Below are positions 31,187 to 38,158 of a stretch of 42,904 nucleotides of DNA, one piece after another. The DNA lies in assembly GCA_020849665.1 (NCBI GenBank), contig JADLFX010000117.1, forward strand, positions 1-42,904, in the 5' to 3' direction. The notes below the pieces were generated by a model. It was given only the letters and a program-made list of their open reading frames with translations, was not told where the DNA came from and did no database searches. Position 1 is the stretch's first letter, and every line of letters begins with the position of its first letter. The DNA comes from Planctomycetota bacterium. Its GTDB lineage: Bacteria; Planctomycetota; UBA1135; UBA2386. The position numbers and the translations under genes are program-made.

Positions 31187-32602
31187 ATGACCGCTCCCCG
31201 GCGCTTCTACCTGCACAGCTACGGCTGCCAGATGAACAAGCTCGACTCCGAGCTGGTGGCCAGCCGTCTGCTGCACGCCGGACTGGAGCCGGCCGCGACC
31301 GAGCACGAGGCCGACGTAGTGCTGCTCAACACCTGCTCGGTACGGCAGCACGCGGAGGACCGGGTGTGGAGCCGCCTCGGCCGCCTGCGCATCCGCAAGC
31401 GCGCGGAGCCGGGCCTGGTGGTCGGCCTGCTGGGCTGCATGGCGGAGGAACACCAGCGCCACGTCCAGGCGCGCATGCCGCACGTGGACCTGATCGTCGG
31501 GCCGTCCGCGTTCGGCGACATCGACGCCAAGGTGCAGGCCGCCCTGGAGCGCAATGCCGCCCGGGCCGCCGAGGCCGTGCTCGCGCAACGCGACGCGCCC
31601 GGCGCCGGAATCCTCGCCGTGGGCCAGGGCGTGAGCGGCGACACGATCGTGCGCAACGTGCGCACGCGCCCGCACCGCAGCCAGGCCTACGTCTCGGTGA
31701 TGCGCGGCTGCAACATGCCCTGCTCGTACTGCATCGTGCCGCTGACCCGCGGCGACGAGGTGAGCCGGCCGATCGCCGACATCCGTGCCGAGGTGGAGCG
31801 CCTGGTCGGCGATGGCGTGACCGAGGTGACCCTGCTGGGGCAGACCGTGAACGCGTACGGCCGCGACCTGGGCCCGGGCGTGACCCTGGCGGTGCTGCTG
31901 CGCACCCTGCACGAGATCCCCGAGCTGAGGCGGATCGCGTTCATCACGTCGCACCCCAACTTCCTGTCGCGCGAGCTGATCGACGCGATCGCCGAGCTGC
32001 CCCGCGTGGCCCGGTACCTGCACCTGCCGGCGCAATCGGGCAGCAACGCCATGCTCAAGTCGATGCGCCGCGGCTACACGCGCGAGCGCTACCTCGCGCG
32101 GGTCGCCGAGCTGCGGGCGCGGGCACCCGACGTGGAGCTGCACTCCGACTTCATCGTCGGCTACCCGGGCGAGAGCGATGCGGACTTCGCCGCCACGGCG
32201 ACCCTCATGGAGGAGGTGCGCTTCGCGCAGAGCTACGTGTTCCAGTACTCCCCCCGCCCGGGCACGCACGCGGCGGCCGAGCTGGCCGACGACGTGCCGA
32301 GGGCCGAGAAGGAGCGCCGCAACCAGGTGCTGCTGGCGATCCAGGAGCGGATCTGTCGCGAGCACCATGCGGCCCTGCTCGGCACGGTGGTGGAGGTCCT
32401 GGTGGAGGGGCCGAGCCCCAGGATCGCGGGTCGGATGACCGGTCGCAGCGTGCACCATCGGATCGTGCACTTCCCGGCCGACGACGCCGCGCTGGTCGGC
32501 ACCTACATGCCGGTCCGGATCACTTCGGCCGGCGCGCACTGCCTCGTGGGCGAGCTCCTGCCCGAGAACCACCACGCCGAGACCGGCGTCGCACGTGCGT
32601 GA
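31187..32602 (+). CDS. miaB: tRNA-2-methylthio-N6-dimethylallyladenosine synthase MiaB
   Basis: A 471-residue radical-SAM methylthiotransferase (EC 2.8.4.3) acting on i6A37 of tRNA. The N-terminal UPF0004 domain carries the three auxiliary-cluster cysteines (YGCQMNK, NTCSVR, LGCMAEE). The radical SAM domain has the CxxxCxxC triad in GCNMPCSYCIV, followed by TRGDEVSRP and LLGQTVNAYG, and a C-terminal TRAM domain begins near residue 390. The motifs favour MiaB over the related MtaB and RimO. ATG 31187 is the natural start. Its end overlaps the next membrane-protein gene by 8 bases. Confidence 0.94.
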   Translation: MTAPRRFYLHSYGCQMNKLDSELVASRLLHAGLEPAATEHEADVVLLNTCSVRQHAEDRVWSRLGRLRIRKRAEPGLVVGLLGCMAEEHQRHVQARMPHVDLIVGPSAFGDIDAKVQAALERNAARAAEAVLAQRDAPGAGILAVGQGVSGDTIVRNVRTRPHRSQAYVSVMRGCNMPCSYCIVPLTRGDEVSRPIADIRAEVERLVGDGVTEVTLLGQTVNAYGRDLGPGVTLAVLLRTLHEIPELRRIAFITSHPNFLSRELIDAIAELPRVARYLHLPAQSGSNAMLKSMRRGYTRERYLARVAELRARAPDVELHSDFIVGYPGESDADFAATATLMEEVRFAQSYVFQYSPRPGTHAAAELADDVPRAEKERRNQVLLAIQERICREHHAALLGTVVEVLVEGPSPRIAGRMTGRSVHHRIVHFPADDAALVGTYMPVRITSAGAHCLVGELLPENHHAETGVARA

Positions 32603-34220
32603 GGGGGGCGTGGCGCCGCGCCGCGCGCCCGGCGTGCTGGCGGTCGCGGTCGCGGCGGCGCTGGCACTGCTCCACCTCGGCCTGCTGCGCGACCTGCCCC
32701 TGGGCCTCGATCTGCACGTCCACGACGAGGCGCTCTACCACGCGCAGGGCCAGGCGCTGCTGGGGGGCGAGATCGACGCGCGGACCTGGGCCTGGGCGCC
32801 CGTGCTCTCGGCCTGCCACGCCTTGATCCTGCTGGTCCCGCTCGGCGGGCTGCATCCCTGCGACGCCGTCCTCTTCGCCAGCACCGGGCTGTACACGCTG
32901 GGGTTCTGGCTCGTGCTGCGCGGCGTGGCGGGTGCCTCGGCCGGCGGGCGCCTCGCGGCCGTCCTGCTCGCGTGCCTGCTCTGCTGCGCGTGGCCGACCC
33001 TGCTCCGTCAGGGGATGGCCGCGACCCCCAGCGTGTACTGGTTCACGGGCGGGCTGGCGCAGGTGGCGATCGCGCTGCTGCTGCGCGGGCGCCTCGTTCC
33101 CGGGTTGCTCGGCTTCGCCCTCGCGGGCCTGAACCGGCCGGAGGCCGCGCTCTGGCTCATGGCCGGCGGCGCCGTCCTGCTGGTGCCACGGTGGCGGAAT
33201 GCCGCCCCGCGCGGCCTGCCGGTGCTTGCCCTGGCCCTGGGCGCGGCGCTGCTCGCCAGCCATGCGGGGAACCCCGAAGGCCGCGCGCGGGCCTGGCTGG
33301 CGTTCCGCCAGCACTACGCCATGGGCCGCGCCGAGCGGGAACCCGTGCCGGAGCGGGAGGCCGCGGGTCGCGCGTTCTTCTTTCCCGCCGCCAGGATCGA
33401 GGCCGAGTTCGGCGCCGCGGACTCGATCCTCGCGGCACTGCGTGCCAACCCCGGAGCCGTGGCGCGCCACGTGGCCCACAATGCGGCGCTCCTGCCGGCC
33501 CAGCTCGGGGAGCTCGCCGTGGCGCCGGCGCGGGGCGGCTGGCTCTGGTGGCTCGCGGGCCTGCCGCTGGCGGGTCTGCTCCTGGCCGGGCTGCTGGGGC
33601 GGCCCGGCGTGGCGCGCTGCATCCGGGGCGAGGGCCGCGCCGTGCCCTGGCTGATCGCTGCGCTGGTCGGCGTCCCGGTCGCGCTCCTGGTCCGGCCGCG
33701 GACCGAACTCCTGCAGGCCCTCCTCCTCCCCGCGGCGGCCGTGCTGGTCGGCATCGTGCGCCGTGCGGAGTCCCGGCCCTGGCACCGCGCCGCCGGCGGG
33801 GTGGAGCCGCTGATCCCGCTCCTCCTGGCCGCCCTCGCCTGGGCGTGGGCCACCCCGTTCGGCACGCGCGCGAGCTACGGCCTGGAGACCCGGGTGGCCG
33901 TCGAGGCGCTGCGCGCCGAGCCACGGGACGGCGGGCCTGCCCGCACCCTGCTCGCCCCGCACGGCCGCTACCTGCCGGCGCTCGCCGGCTGCCCCGAGGT
34001 GGAGGGGCTCGACCTCCTCGCCACGGCGGAAGCGGGTGCGCCGGGGGCGGACTCGCTGGATGCCCTGCTGGGTCGCGCGCCGGACCTCCTCCTGGTGTCG
34101 TTGAGCGCCCTGGGGCTCCCCGCGGTCGGGGAACGACTGCGTGCCGAGGTGGCGCACGAGGAGCGCTGGGCCGTCGCGTGGCTCTCGCCCGTGGCCGTGC
34201 TCTACCGGAGGCTGCCGTGA
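32595..34220 (+). CDS. Polytopic membrane protein, possibly glycosyltransferase 39-like
   Basis: A 541-residue protein with about ten hydrophobic helices between residues 12 and 420 and a soluble C-terminal region of about 110 residues. Near the first helix lie acidic residues (LDLHVHDEALYHAQGQAL), as in the first loop of ArnT/PMT-type lipid-linked sugar transferases, and LAGLNRPEAALWLMAGG is also reminiscent of that group. This is only a resemblance, and no diagnostic domain is certain. GTG 32595 overlaps the miaB stop by 8 bases. The following lipoprotein gene overlaps its stop as GTGA, so the three genes are probably one operon. Confidence 0.6.
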   Translation: MREGGVAPRRAPGVLAVAVAAALALLHLGLLRDLPLGLDLHVHDEALYHAQGQALLGGEIDARTWAWAPVLSACHALILLVPLGGLHPCDAVLFASTGLYTLGFWLVLRGVAGASAGGRLAAVLLACLLCCAWPTLLRQGMAATPSVYWFTGGLAQVAIALLLRGRLVPGLLGFALAGLNRPEAALWLMAGGAVLLVPRWRNAAPRGLPVLALALGAALLASHAGNPEGRARAWLAFRQHYAMGRAEREPVPEREAAGRAFFFPAARIEAEFGAADSILAALRANPGAVARHVAHNAALLPAQLGELAVAPARGGWLWWLAGLPLAGLLLAGLLGRPGVARCIRGEGRAVPWLIAALVGVPVALLVRPRTELLQALLLPAAAVLVGIVRRAESRPWHRAAGGVEPLIPLLLAALAWAWATPFGTRASYGLETRVAVEALRAEPRDGGPARTLLAPHGRYLPALAGCPEVEGLDLLATAEAGAPGADSLDALLGRAPDLLLVSLSALGLPAVGERLRAEVAHEERWAVAWLSPVAVLYRRLP

Positions 34221-34633
34221 GGCGGATCCTGCCCGCCCTCGGGCTGCTCGTGGTCGCGTGCGTGCGCGTCCCCGCACCCGTGGCGCCGGCGCCGGCGCAG
34301 GCCACGGCCGGCGCATGGCGCGACTTCGCCTGGACCGTGGCGCGGGTGGGGCCGCGGGCCCGGATCCACGAGGCGGAGCTGCGGCACCTGCTCGGCACAC
34401 CGGACTGCGCCGCACTCGCGGCCCACGCCCTGGGCTCCCTGGGTGCGGTGGAGGAGGCCACGGAGGCGGCCCTGGCAAGGAGCCTGCGCGCGACGGAGCC
34501 CGCGGTGCGGGCCGCGGCGCTGGCGGCGCTGCTGCGCCTCGTCCCGGAGCACCGGCGGCGCGCGGAGTGGGTGGCCGCGGCGCGGGTCGACCCGGACCAG
34601 CTGGTGCGGCAGGTGGCGCGCGGTGCGCGTTGA
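34217..34633 (+). CDS. Small HEAT-like lipoprotein
   Basis: A 138-residue predicted lipoprotein. The GTG at 34217 overlaps the stop of the membrane-protein gene as GTGA. The signal ends with LGLLVVAC (Cys at residue 15). After a Pro/Ala-rich linker, residues 50-135 are helical with HEAT-like character (HALGSLGAVEEATEAALARS, AVRAAALAALLRLVPEHRRR). No catalytic motif is visible. Coupling with the polytopic membrane protein suggests an envelope function. Identification is by sequence character only. Confidence 0.6.
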   Translation: MRRILPALGLLVVACVRVPAPVAPAPAQATAGAWRDFAWTVARVGPRARIHEAELRHLLGTPDCAALAAHALGSLGAVEEATEAALARSLRATEPAVRAAALAALLRLVPEHRRRAEWVAAARVDPDQLVRQVARGAR

Positions 34634-34636
34634 CGC

Positions 34637-34664
34637 TTGACGGCGTCGCTTTGCAACGTAAAGT
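34637..34664 (+). promoter_or_regulatory. Promoter with overlapping operator for membrane protein/regulator operon
   Basis: TTGACG (34637-34642) and TAAAGT (34659-34664) are separated by 16 bases and look like a sigma-70-type promoter 42 bases ahead of the ATG. The 17-base near-palindrome GCTTTG-CAACG-TAAAGT (34648-34664) covers the -10 region. It resembles a second site at 35728-35744 and fits an ACTTTG-N5-CAAAGT consensus, so repression by the winged-helix regulator encoded in the same operon is likely. Confidence 0.55.
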
Positions 34665-34706
34665 GCCGGCCGTCGTTGCGGGTCCGACCCGGACCGGAGC
34701 GAGGCG

Positions 34707-35303
34707 ATGCGGATCGAACAGGCACTGGAACAGATCTCCGCCATCCACGCGCAGGTGCTGCGCAGCGAGGTGTACCGCGGCTACCGCGCGCGCTCCGCGG
34801 CGCTCACCAGCCTGCTGGTCCTGGCCGCGGCCGGCATCCAGGCGTGGTGGTGGCCGGCCGCGGAGCCCTTCGAGTTCGCCGTGTGGTGGGTCGGCGTGGC
34901 GCTGCTCTGCGCGGCGGTGTGCGCCGCCGACCTCCTGGGCACCGCGGGCGTGCGCCGCGAGCACGGCTGCCGCACGGCCACGGTCCTGCTGCAGTTCGCC
35001 CCGGCCGCGGCCGTGGGGGCCGCGCTGCCGTGGCTGCTCCTGCGGATCGGTGCCGAGGCGAGCGCCGTCCTGCCGGGCCTGTGGGCAGCGGTGTTCGGAC
35101 TCGGCGTGTTCGCGTCGCGCCCGTACCTGCCGCGGGCCGTGGGCTGGGTCGCGCTCTACTACCTGCTCGCGGGTGTCGTGCTCCTGATCCTGGCGCGCCC
35201 CGGCGTGCCATCGCCCTGGAGTGTCGGGCTGACCTTCGGGTTCGGGCAGGCGGCCGCCGCCGTGGTCCTCTGGTTCCACCTGGAGCGCGGCCATGACGCC
35301 TAG
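34707..35303 (+). CDS. Small polytopic membrane protein paired with winged-helix regulator
   Basis: A 198-residue protein. A cytoplasmic helical N terminus (RIEQALEQISAIHAQVLRSE) precedes about five or six membrane helices between residues 33 and 190. I associate this layout with proteins found next to small ArsR/MarR-like regulators in planctomycetes and acidobacteria; no function is established. The start codon ATG 34707 follows a clear promoter with operator-like palindrome. The next gene, the regulator, begins 11 bases before this one ends. The protein might sense an envelope signal or act with the regulator. That is inference from the pairing. Confidence 0.65.
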   Translation: MRIEQALEQISAIHAQVLRSEVYRGYRARSAALTSLLVLAAAGIQAWWWPAAEPFEFAVWWVGVALLCAAVCAADLLGTAGVRREHGCRTATVLLQFAPAAAVGAALPWLLLRIGAEASAVLPGLWAAVFGLGVFASRPYLPRAVGWVALYYLLAGVVLLILARPGVPSPWSVGLTFGFGQAAAAVVLWFHLERGHDA

Positions 35304-35691
35304 GCGGCGCGGTGAGCGCGGCGCGGCATTCGCGTACGCGGGCCTCGACCGCGTGATGCACGAGAAGGCGCGGCTCTCGATCCTCACGGCGTTGCTCGCC
35401 CGGCCTGAGGGCGTGCTCTTCCCCGAATTGAAGGAGCTCTGCGGGCTCACCGACGGCAACCTGAGCCGGCACGTCACCGTGCTGCAGGAGGCGCGCCTCG
35501 TCGAGGTGTGGAAGGGCCAGGAGGGTCCCCGCTCGAAGACGCTGATCCGCATGAGCCAGGCCGGCCGCCGCGCCTTCGTGGCGTACCTGGACGAGCTGGA
35601 GCGCGTGATCCGCGACGCGCGGGCCGAGGTGCGTGGCGACGCCTGGCAGGGCCGCGGCAACCCGGCGGGGGACGGCTACGCCCCCGCGTGA
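35293..35691 (+). CDS. Winged-helix transcriptional regulator (HTH_27/MarR-ArsR-like)
   Basis: A 132-residue DNA-binding protein. The core reads GLDRVMHEKARLSILTALL, then a helix-turn-helix with LKELCGLTDGNLSRHVTVLQ, a wing (LVEVWKGQEGPRSKTLIRMS) and a C-terminal dimer helix (GRRAFVAYLDELERVI). This is the typical sequence of the small regulators that accompany membrane proteins like its neighbour. It overlaps that gene by 11 bases. Palindromic ACTTTG-N5-CAAAGT-like sites occur at the operon promoter and again just downstream, ahead of ispH. It probably represses its own operon and possibly ispH. No ligand site is evident. Confidence 0.85.
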   Translation: MTPRRRGERGAAFAYAGLDRVMHEKARLSILTALLARPEGVLFPELKELCGLTDGNLSRHVTVLQEARLVEVWKGQEGPRSKTLIRMSQAGRRAFVAYLDELERVIRDARAEVRGDAWQGRGNPAGDGYAPA

Positions 35692-35727
35692 GCGGGTGCG
35701 GGCCGGGGAGCTCGCCCATGGATCCAT

Positions 35728-35744
35728 ACTTTGCAGTACAGAGT
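35728..35744. promoter_or_regulatory. Operator-like palindrome upstream of ispH
   Basis: ACTTTG-CAGTA-CAGAGT is a near-perfect palindrome 55 bases ahead of the ispH ATG and 36 bases after the regulator stop. It matches the site overlapping the operon promoter at 34648-34664, suggesting that the regulator also binds here. Confidence 0.5.
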
Positions 35745-35799
35745 GATGCGCCGGACGGCGCGGGGCCGCCGCAACGGCAGGCCCACGGGAGGTGAGGCG

Positions 35800-36708
35800 A
35801 TGGAAGTGCTGCGTGCGAGTGCGATGGGGTTCTGTTTCGGCGTGCGCGATGCCTTGGCGGCGGCCCTGGCCGTGGCCGAGCCGCACCGGGTCACGATCCA
35901 CGGCGAGCTGGTGCACAACGAGGCCGTGCACGCGCTCCTGGCGGGGCGCGGCTTCCGGACCGTGGCGGAGGACCGGCGTGCGGCCGCGCTGCCCGCCACG
36001 GAGCAGGTCCTGATCACCGCGCACGGCATCAGCGATCGCGAGCGCAGCCGGCTCCTGGCGGGCGGCAAGACGCTGCTCGACACCACATGCCCGCTGGTGC
36101 GCAAGGCGCATGCCGCCGCCGTGCAGCTCGCCGCGGAGGGCTACCACGTGCTGGTGCTCGGCAAGCGCGGCCATGTCGAGGTGCGCGGCCTCACCGAGGA
36201 CCTGCCCGGCTTCGACGTGATCGGCGGGCTCGAGGACGTGCGCACCTTCCCCCACGCCCGGCTCGGGATCGTGTGCCAGACGACCGTGCCGATCGCGCAG
36301 GCGCGGGCCCTGGCGCAGGAGATCCGGTGCCGCAACCGCCACGCGGACGTGCGCTTCCTCGACACCGTGTGCGAACCCACGAAGCAGCGGATCGCGGCGG
36401 TGGAGGCGCTGCTGGGCCGCGTCGACGCGATGGTGGTGGTCGGTGGCCGGAACTCGAACAACACGGCCAAGCTGGTGGAGCTCTGCGCGCGCGCCGGGTT
36501 GCCGGTGGTGCACGTGAACGCCGCCGCGGAGCTCGACCCCGCGGCGTTCACCGGCTGCCGGCGCGTCGGGCTCACCGCAGGCACGTCGACGCTCGATGCG
36601 TCGATCGAGGAGGTGCACGCCGCCCTGCTGGCCCTGCAGCCCGGGCACCTGCCCACGGGCGCCGCACTCCCGCCGGCCGCCGCGCGGGATCCGCGCTGCG
36701 CAGGATGA
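35800..36708 (+). CDS. ispH: 4-hydroxy-3-methylbut-2-enyl diphosphate reductase IspH
   Basis: A 302-residue iron-sulfur enzyme (EC 1.17.7.4), the last step of the MEP pathway to IPP and DMAPP. The three cluster cysteines are C12 (MGFCFGV), C97 (DTTCPLV) and C191 (DTVCEPT). The substrate-binding residues H39 (LVHN), H75 (TAHG), H125 and E127 (GKRGHVEV), and the SNNTAKL and AGTSTLDASIEEV segments are all in place. ATG 35800 has a strong GGGAGGTGAG ahead; upstream in-frame starts fall inside the operator-like site and are unlikely. The ribD gene follows after 43 bases, and isoprenoid and flavin genes may be co-transcribed. Confidence 0.94.
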   Translation: MEVLRASAMGFCFGVRDALAAALAVAEPHRVTIHGELVHNEAVHALLAGRGFRTVAEDRRAAALPATEQVLITAHGISDRERSRLLAGGKTLLDTTCPLVRKAHAAAVQLAAEGYHVLVLGKRGHVEVRGLTEDLPGFDVIGGLEDVRTFPHARLGIVCQTTVPIAQARALAQEIRCRNRHADVRFLDTVCEPTKQRIAAVEALLGRVDAMVVVGGRNSNNTAKLVELCARAGLPVVHVNAAAELDPAAFTGCRRVGLTAGTSTLDASIEEVHAALLALQPGHLPTGAALPPAAARDPRCAG

Positions 36709-36751
36709 CGCGCGCCTCGGGGCACGCGCGGCCCCGCGCTACCATGGCCGC

Positions 36752-37873
36752 GTGACCCGCACCCGCGACGAGGAGCTCCTGCTCGAGGCCGTGGCGTTGG
36801 CGCAGCGCGGCCGCACCTGGGTCGAGCCGAATCCCCGTGTCGGGGCGATCGCCAGCCGCGCCGGCGTGGTGGTCGGCAGCGGGTGGCATGAGACGTTCGG
36901 CGGGCCCCATGCCGAGGTGACGGCGCTGGCCGAGGCACGGGGTCGCGGCGAGCGCCCCGACACCGTGCACGTGACCCTGGAACCCTGCTCCACGCCGCAG
37001 GGCAGCGCGGGCAAGAAGACCCCGCCGTGCACCGAGGCGCTGCGTGCCGCCGGCGTGCGCCGCGTGGTGTTCGGCGCCGCCGATCCCGACCCGCGCCATG
37101 CCGGACGCGCCGCCGCCGAGCTGCGTGCGGCGGGCATCGCGGTCGAGGGACCGCTCCTGCCGGGCGAGTGCGGCGCGCTGCTCGGCCCGTTCCAACGAGG
37201 TCTGGCCCTGGATCGGCCATGGACGCTGGCCAAATGGGCGATGACCCTCGACGGCAAGATCGCCACGGTGACCGGTTCGTCGCGCTGGGTCTCCGGCGAG
37301 GAGTCGCGGCGCCGCGCCCATGCGCTGCGCGCCTCGTGCGACGCGGTCGTGGTGGGTTGGCGCACGGTGGAGGCCGACGACCCTGAGTTGACCGTGCGGC
37401 ACGTGCCGGGCCGGCAGCCGGTGCGCGTGGTGGTGGATCCCGAGGCGGCCATCGACGACGACTGCCGGCTCCTGCGCACGGCGCGTGCGCACCCGCTCTG
37501 GCTGCTGGTGGCGGAGGACGCCGACGCGGCGGTCTGCGGCCGCCTCGCCGACGCGGGCGCGCGGGTCGTGCACTGTCCGCGGCGGGCGCTGCGCCGGCTC
37601 GACCTGGCCAGCGCCTGGCGGGAGCTGCGCGCCCGCGGCATGCGCCGCGTGCTGGTCGAGGGCGGCGGCGGACTGGTGGCCGAACTGCTCGCCGCCCGCT
37701 GCGTCGACCAGCTCGTGGCGTTCGTGGCGCCGAAGCTGGTGGGCGGCCGTGCCGCGCCCACGCCGGTGGGCGGCGACGGGTTCGCGAGCATGGATCAGGC
37801 GCTGCGGGTGGCCGACCTGCACGTGGCCGCCTCCGGCGAGGACCTGCTCGTCGACGGCTACCTGCAGGACTGA
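36752..37873 (+). CDS. ribD: Bifunctional riboflavin deaminase/reductase RibD
   Basis: A 373-residue enzyme of riboflavin synthesis (EC 3.5.4.26 and 1.1.1.193). The N-terminal cytidine-deaminase-like domain has VEPNPRVGA, zinc ligand H53 with catalytic E55 (GGPHAEV), and zinc cysteines C79 and C93. The C-terminal reductase domain shows KWAMTLDGKIAT, SRWVSGEESR, WRTVEADDPELTVR and the glycine-rich VLVEGGGGLVAELL. The two cysteines are 14 residues apart instead of the usual 9 (the normal PCSHHGRTPPC is replaced by a longer segment), so the loop carries an insertion. GTG 36752 is the start; ribE, ribBA and ribH are not adjacent. A terminator follows. Confidence 0.92.
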   Translation: MTRTRDEELLLEAVALAQRGRTWVEPNPRVGAIASRAGVVVGSGWHETFGGPHAEVTALAEARGRGERPDTVHVTLEPCSTPQGSAGKKTPPCTEALRAAGVRRVVFGAADPDPRHAGRAAAELRAAGIAVEGPLLPGECGALLGPFQRGLALDRPWTLAKWAMTLDGKIATVTGSSRWVSGEESRRRAHALRASCDAVVVGWRTVEADDPELTVRHVPGRQPVRVVVDPEAAIDDDCRLLRTARAHPLWLLVAEDADAAVCGRLADAGARVVHCPRRALRRLDLASAWRELRARGMRRVLVEGGGGLVAELLAARCVDQLVAFVAPKLVGGRAAPTPVGGDGFASMDQALRVADLHVAASGEDLLVDGYLQD

Positions 37874-37879
37874 TCCCTG

Positions 37880-37917
37880 ACCGCACGGCGGAGGGGCCGC
37901 CTGAAGCGGTTTTTTTC
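37880..37917 (+). terminator. Intrinsic terminator after ribD
   Basis: ACCGC and GCGGT form the base of a stem with an inner GGCGG/CCGCC pair, followed at once by seven T residues. This is the only T-rich tract of its kind in the window and a good Rho-independent terminator. Confidence 0.75.
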
Positions 37918-37921
37918 TCAA

Positions 37922-37978
37922 GGTCCGCGCCTCCGCGGAGGCCCTGCTGCCAAGGGCACTTGGGTGCGGACCCGCAGG
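37922..37978 (+). ncRNA. Candidate structured RNA, three-way junction with possible pseudoknot
   Basis: Immediately after the ribD terminator the plus strand can fold into a compact three-way junction. P1 pairs GGTCCGC (37922-37928) with GCGGACC (37966-37972). P2 is the hairpin GCCTCCGCGGAGGC (37929-37942). P3 is CCAAG-GGCA-CTTGG (37950-37963). The linker CCTGC (37943-37947) can pair with GCAGG (37974-37978) outside P1, giving a pseudoknot. I do not recognise it as a known family. It could be a leader element of the secreted VCBS gene 180 bases downstream or a small RNA. GC-rich DNA makes chance pairing fairly easy. Confidence 0.35.
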
Positions 37979-38076
37979 CTGCAATCGGGACCGGCGGCGC
38001 GGGATCGGGCCGGCCGGTCTCAAGCCGGGAAGAGCCCCAGGTCGAGTGGCAGCGGCGAGGGGAAGGATGCGACAGG

Positions 38077-38111
38077 GGGCCGGACCGCATGGGCCACCGT
38101 GGGACCGGCCC
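38077..38111 (+). other. Hairpin in the leader of the VCBS gene
   Basis: GGGCCGG (38077-38083) and CCGGCCC (38105-38111) form a 7-base stem about 48 bases ahead of the VCBS start. The stretch 37979-38158 contains no recognisable gene. The hairpin may be part of the same leader as the three-way junction, or chance. Confidence 0.3.
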
Positions 38112-38158
38112 TGCTGCGACTCCGACACCTCTCGGTTCACACGAGCGGAGGTGCATCG

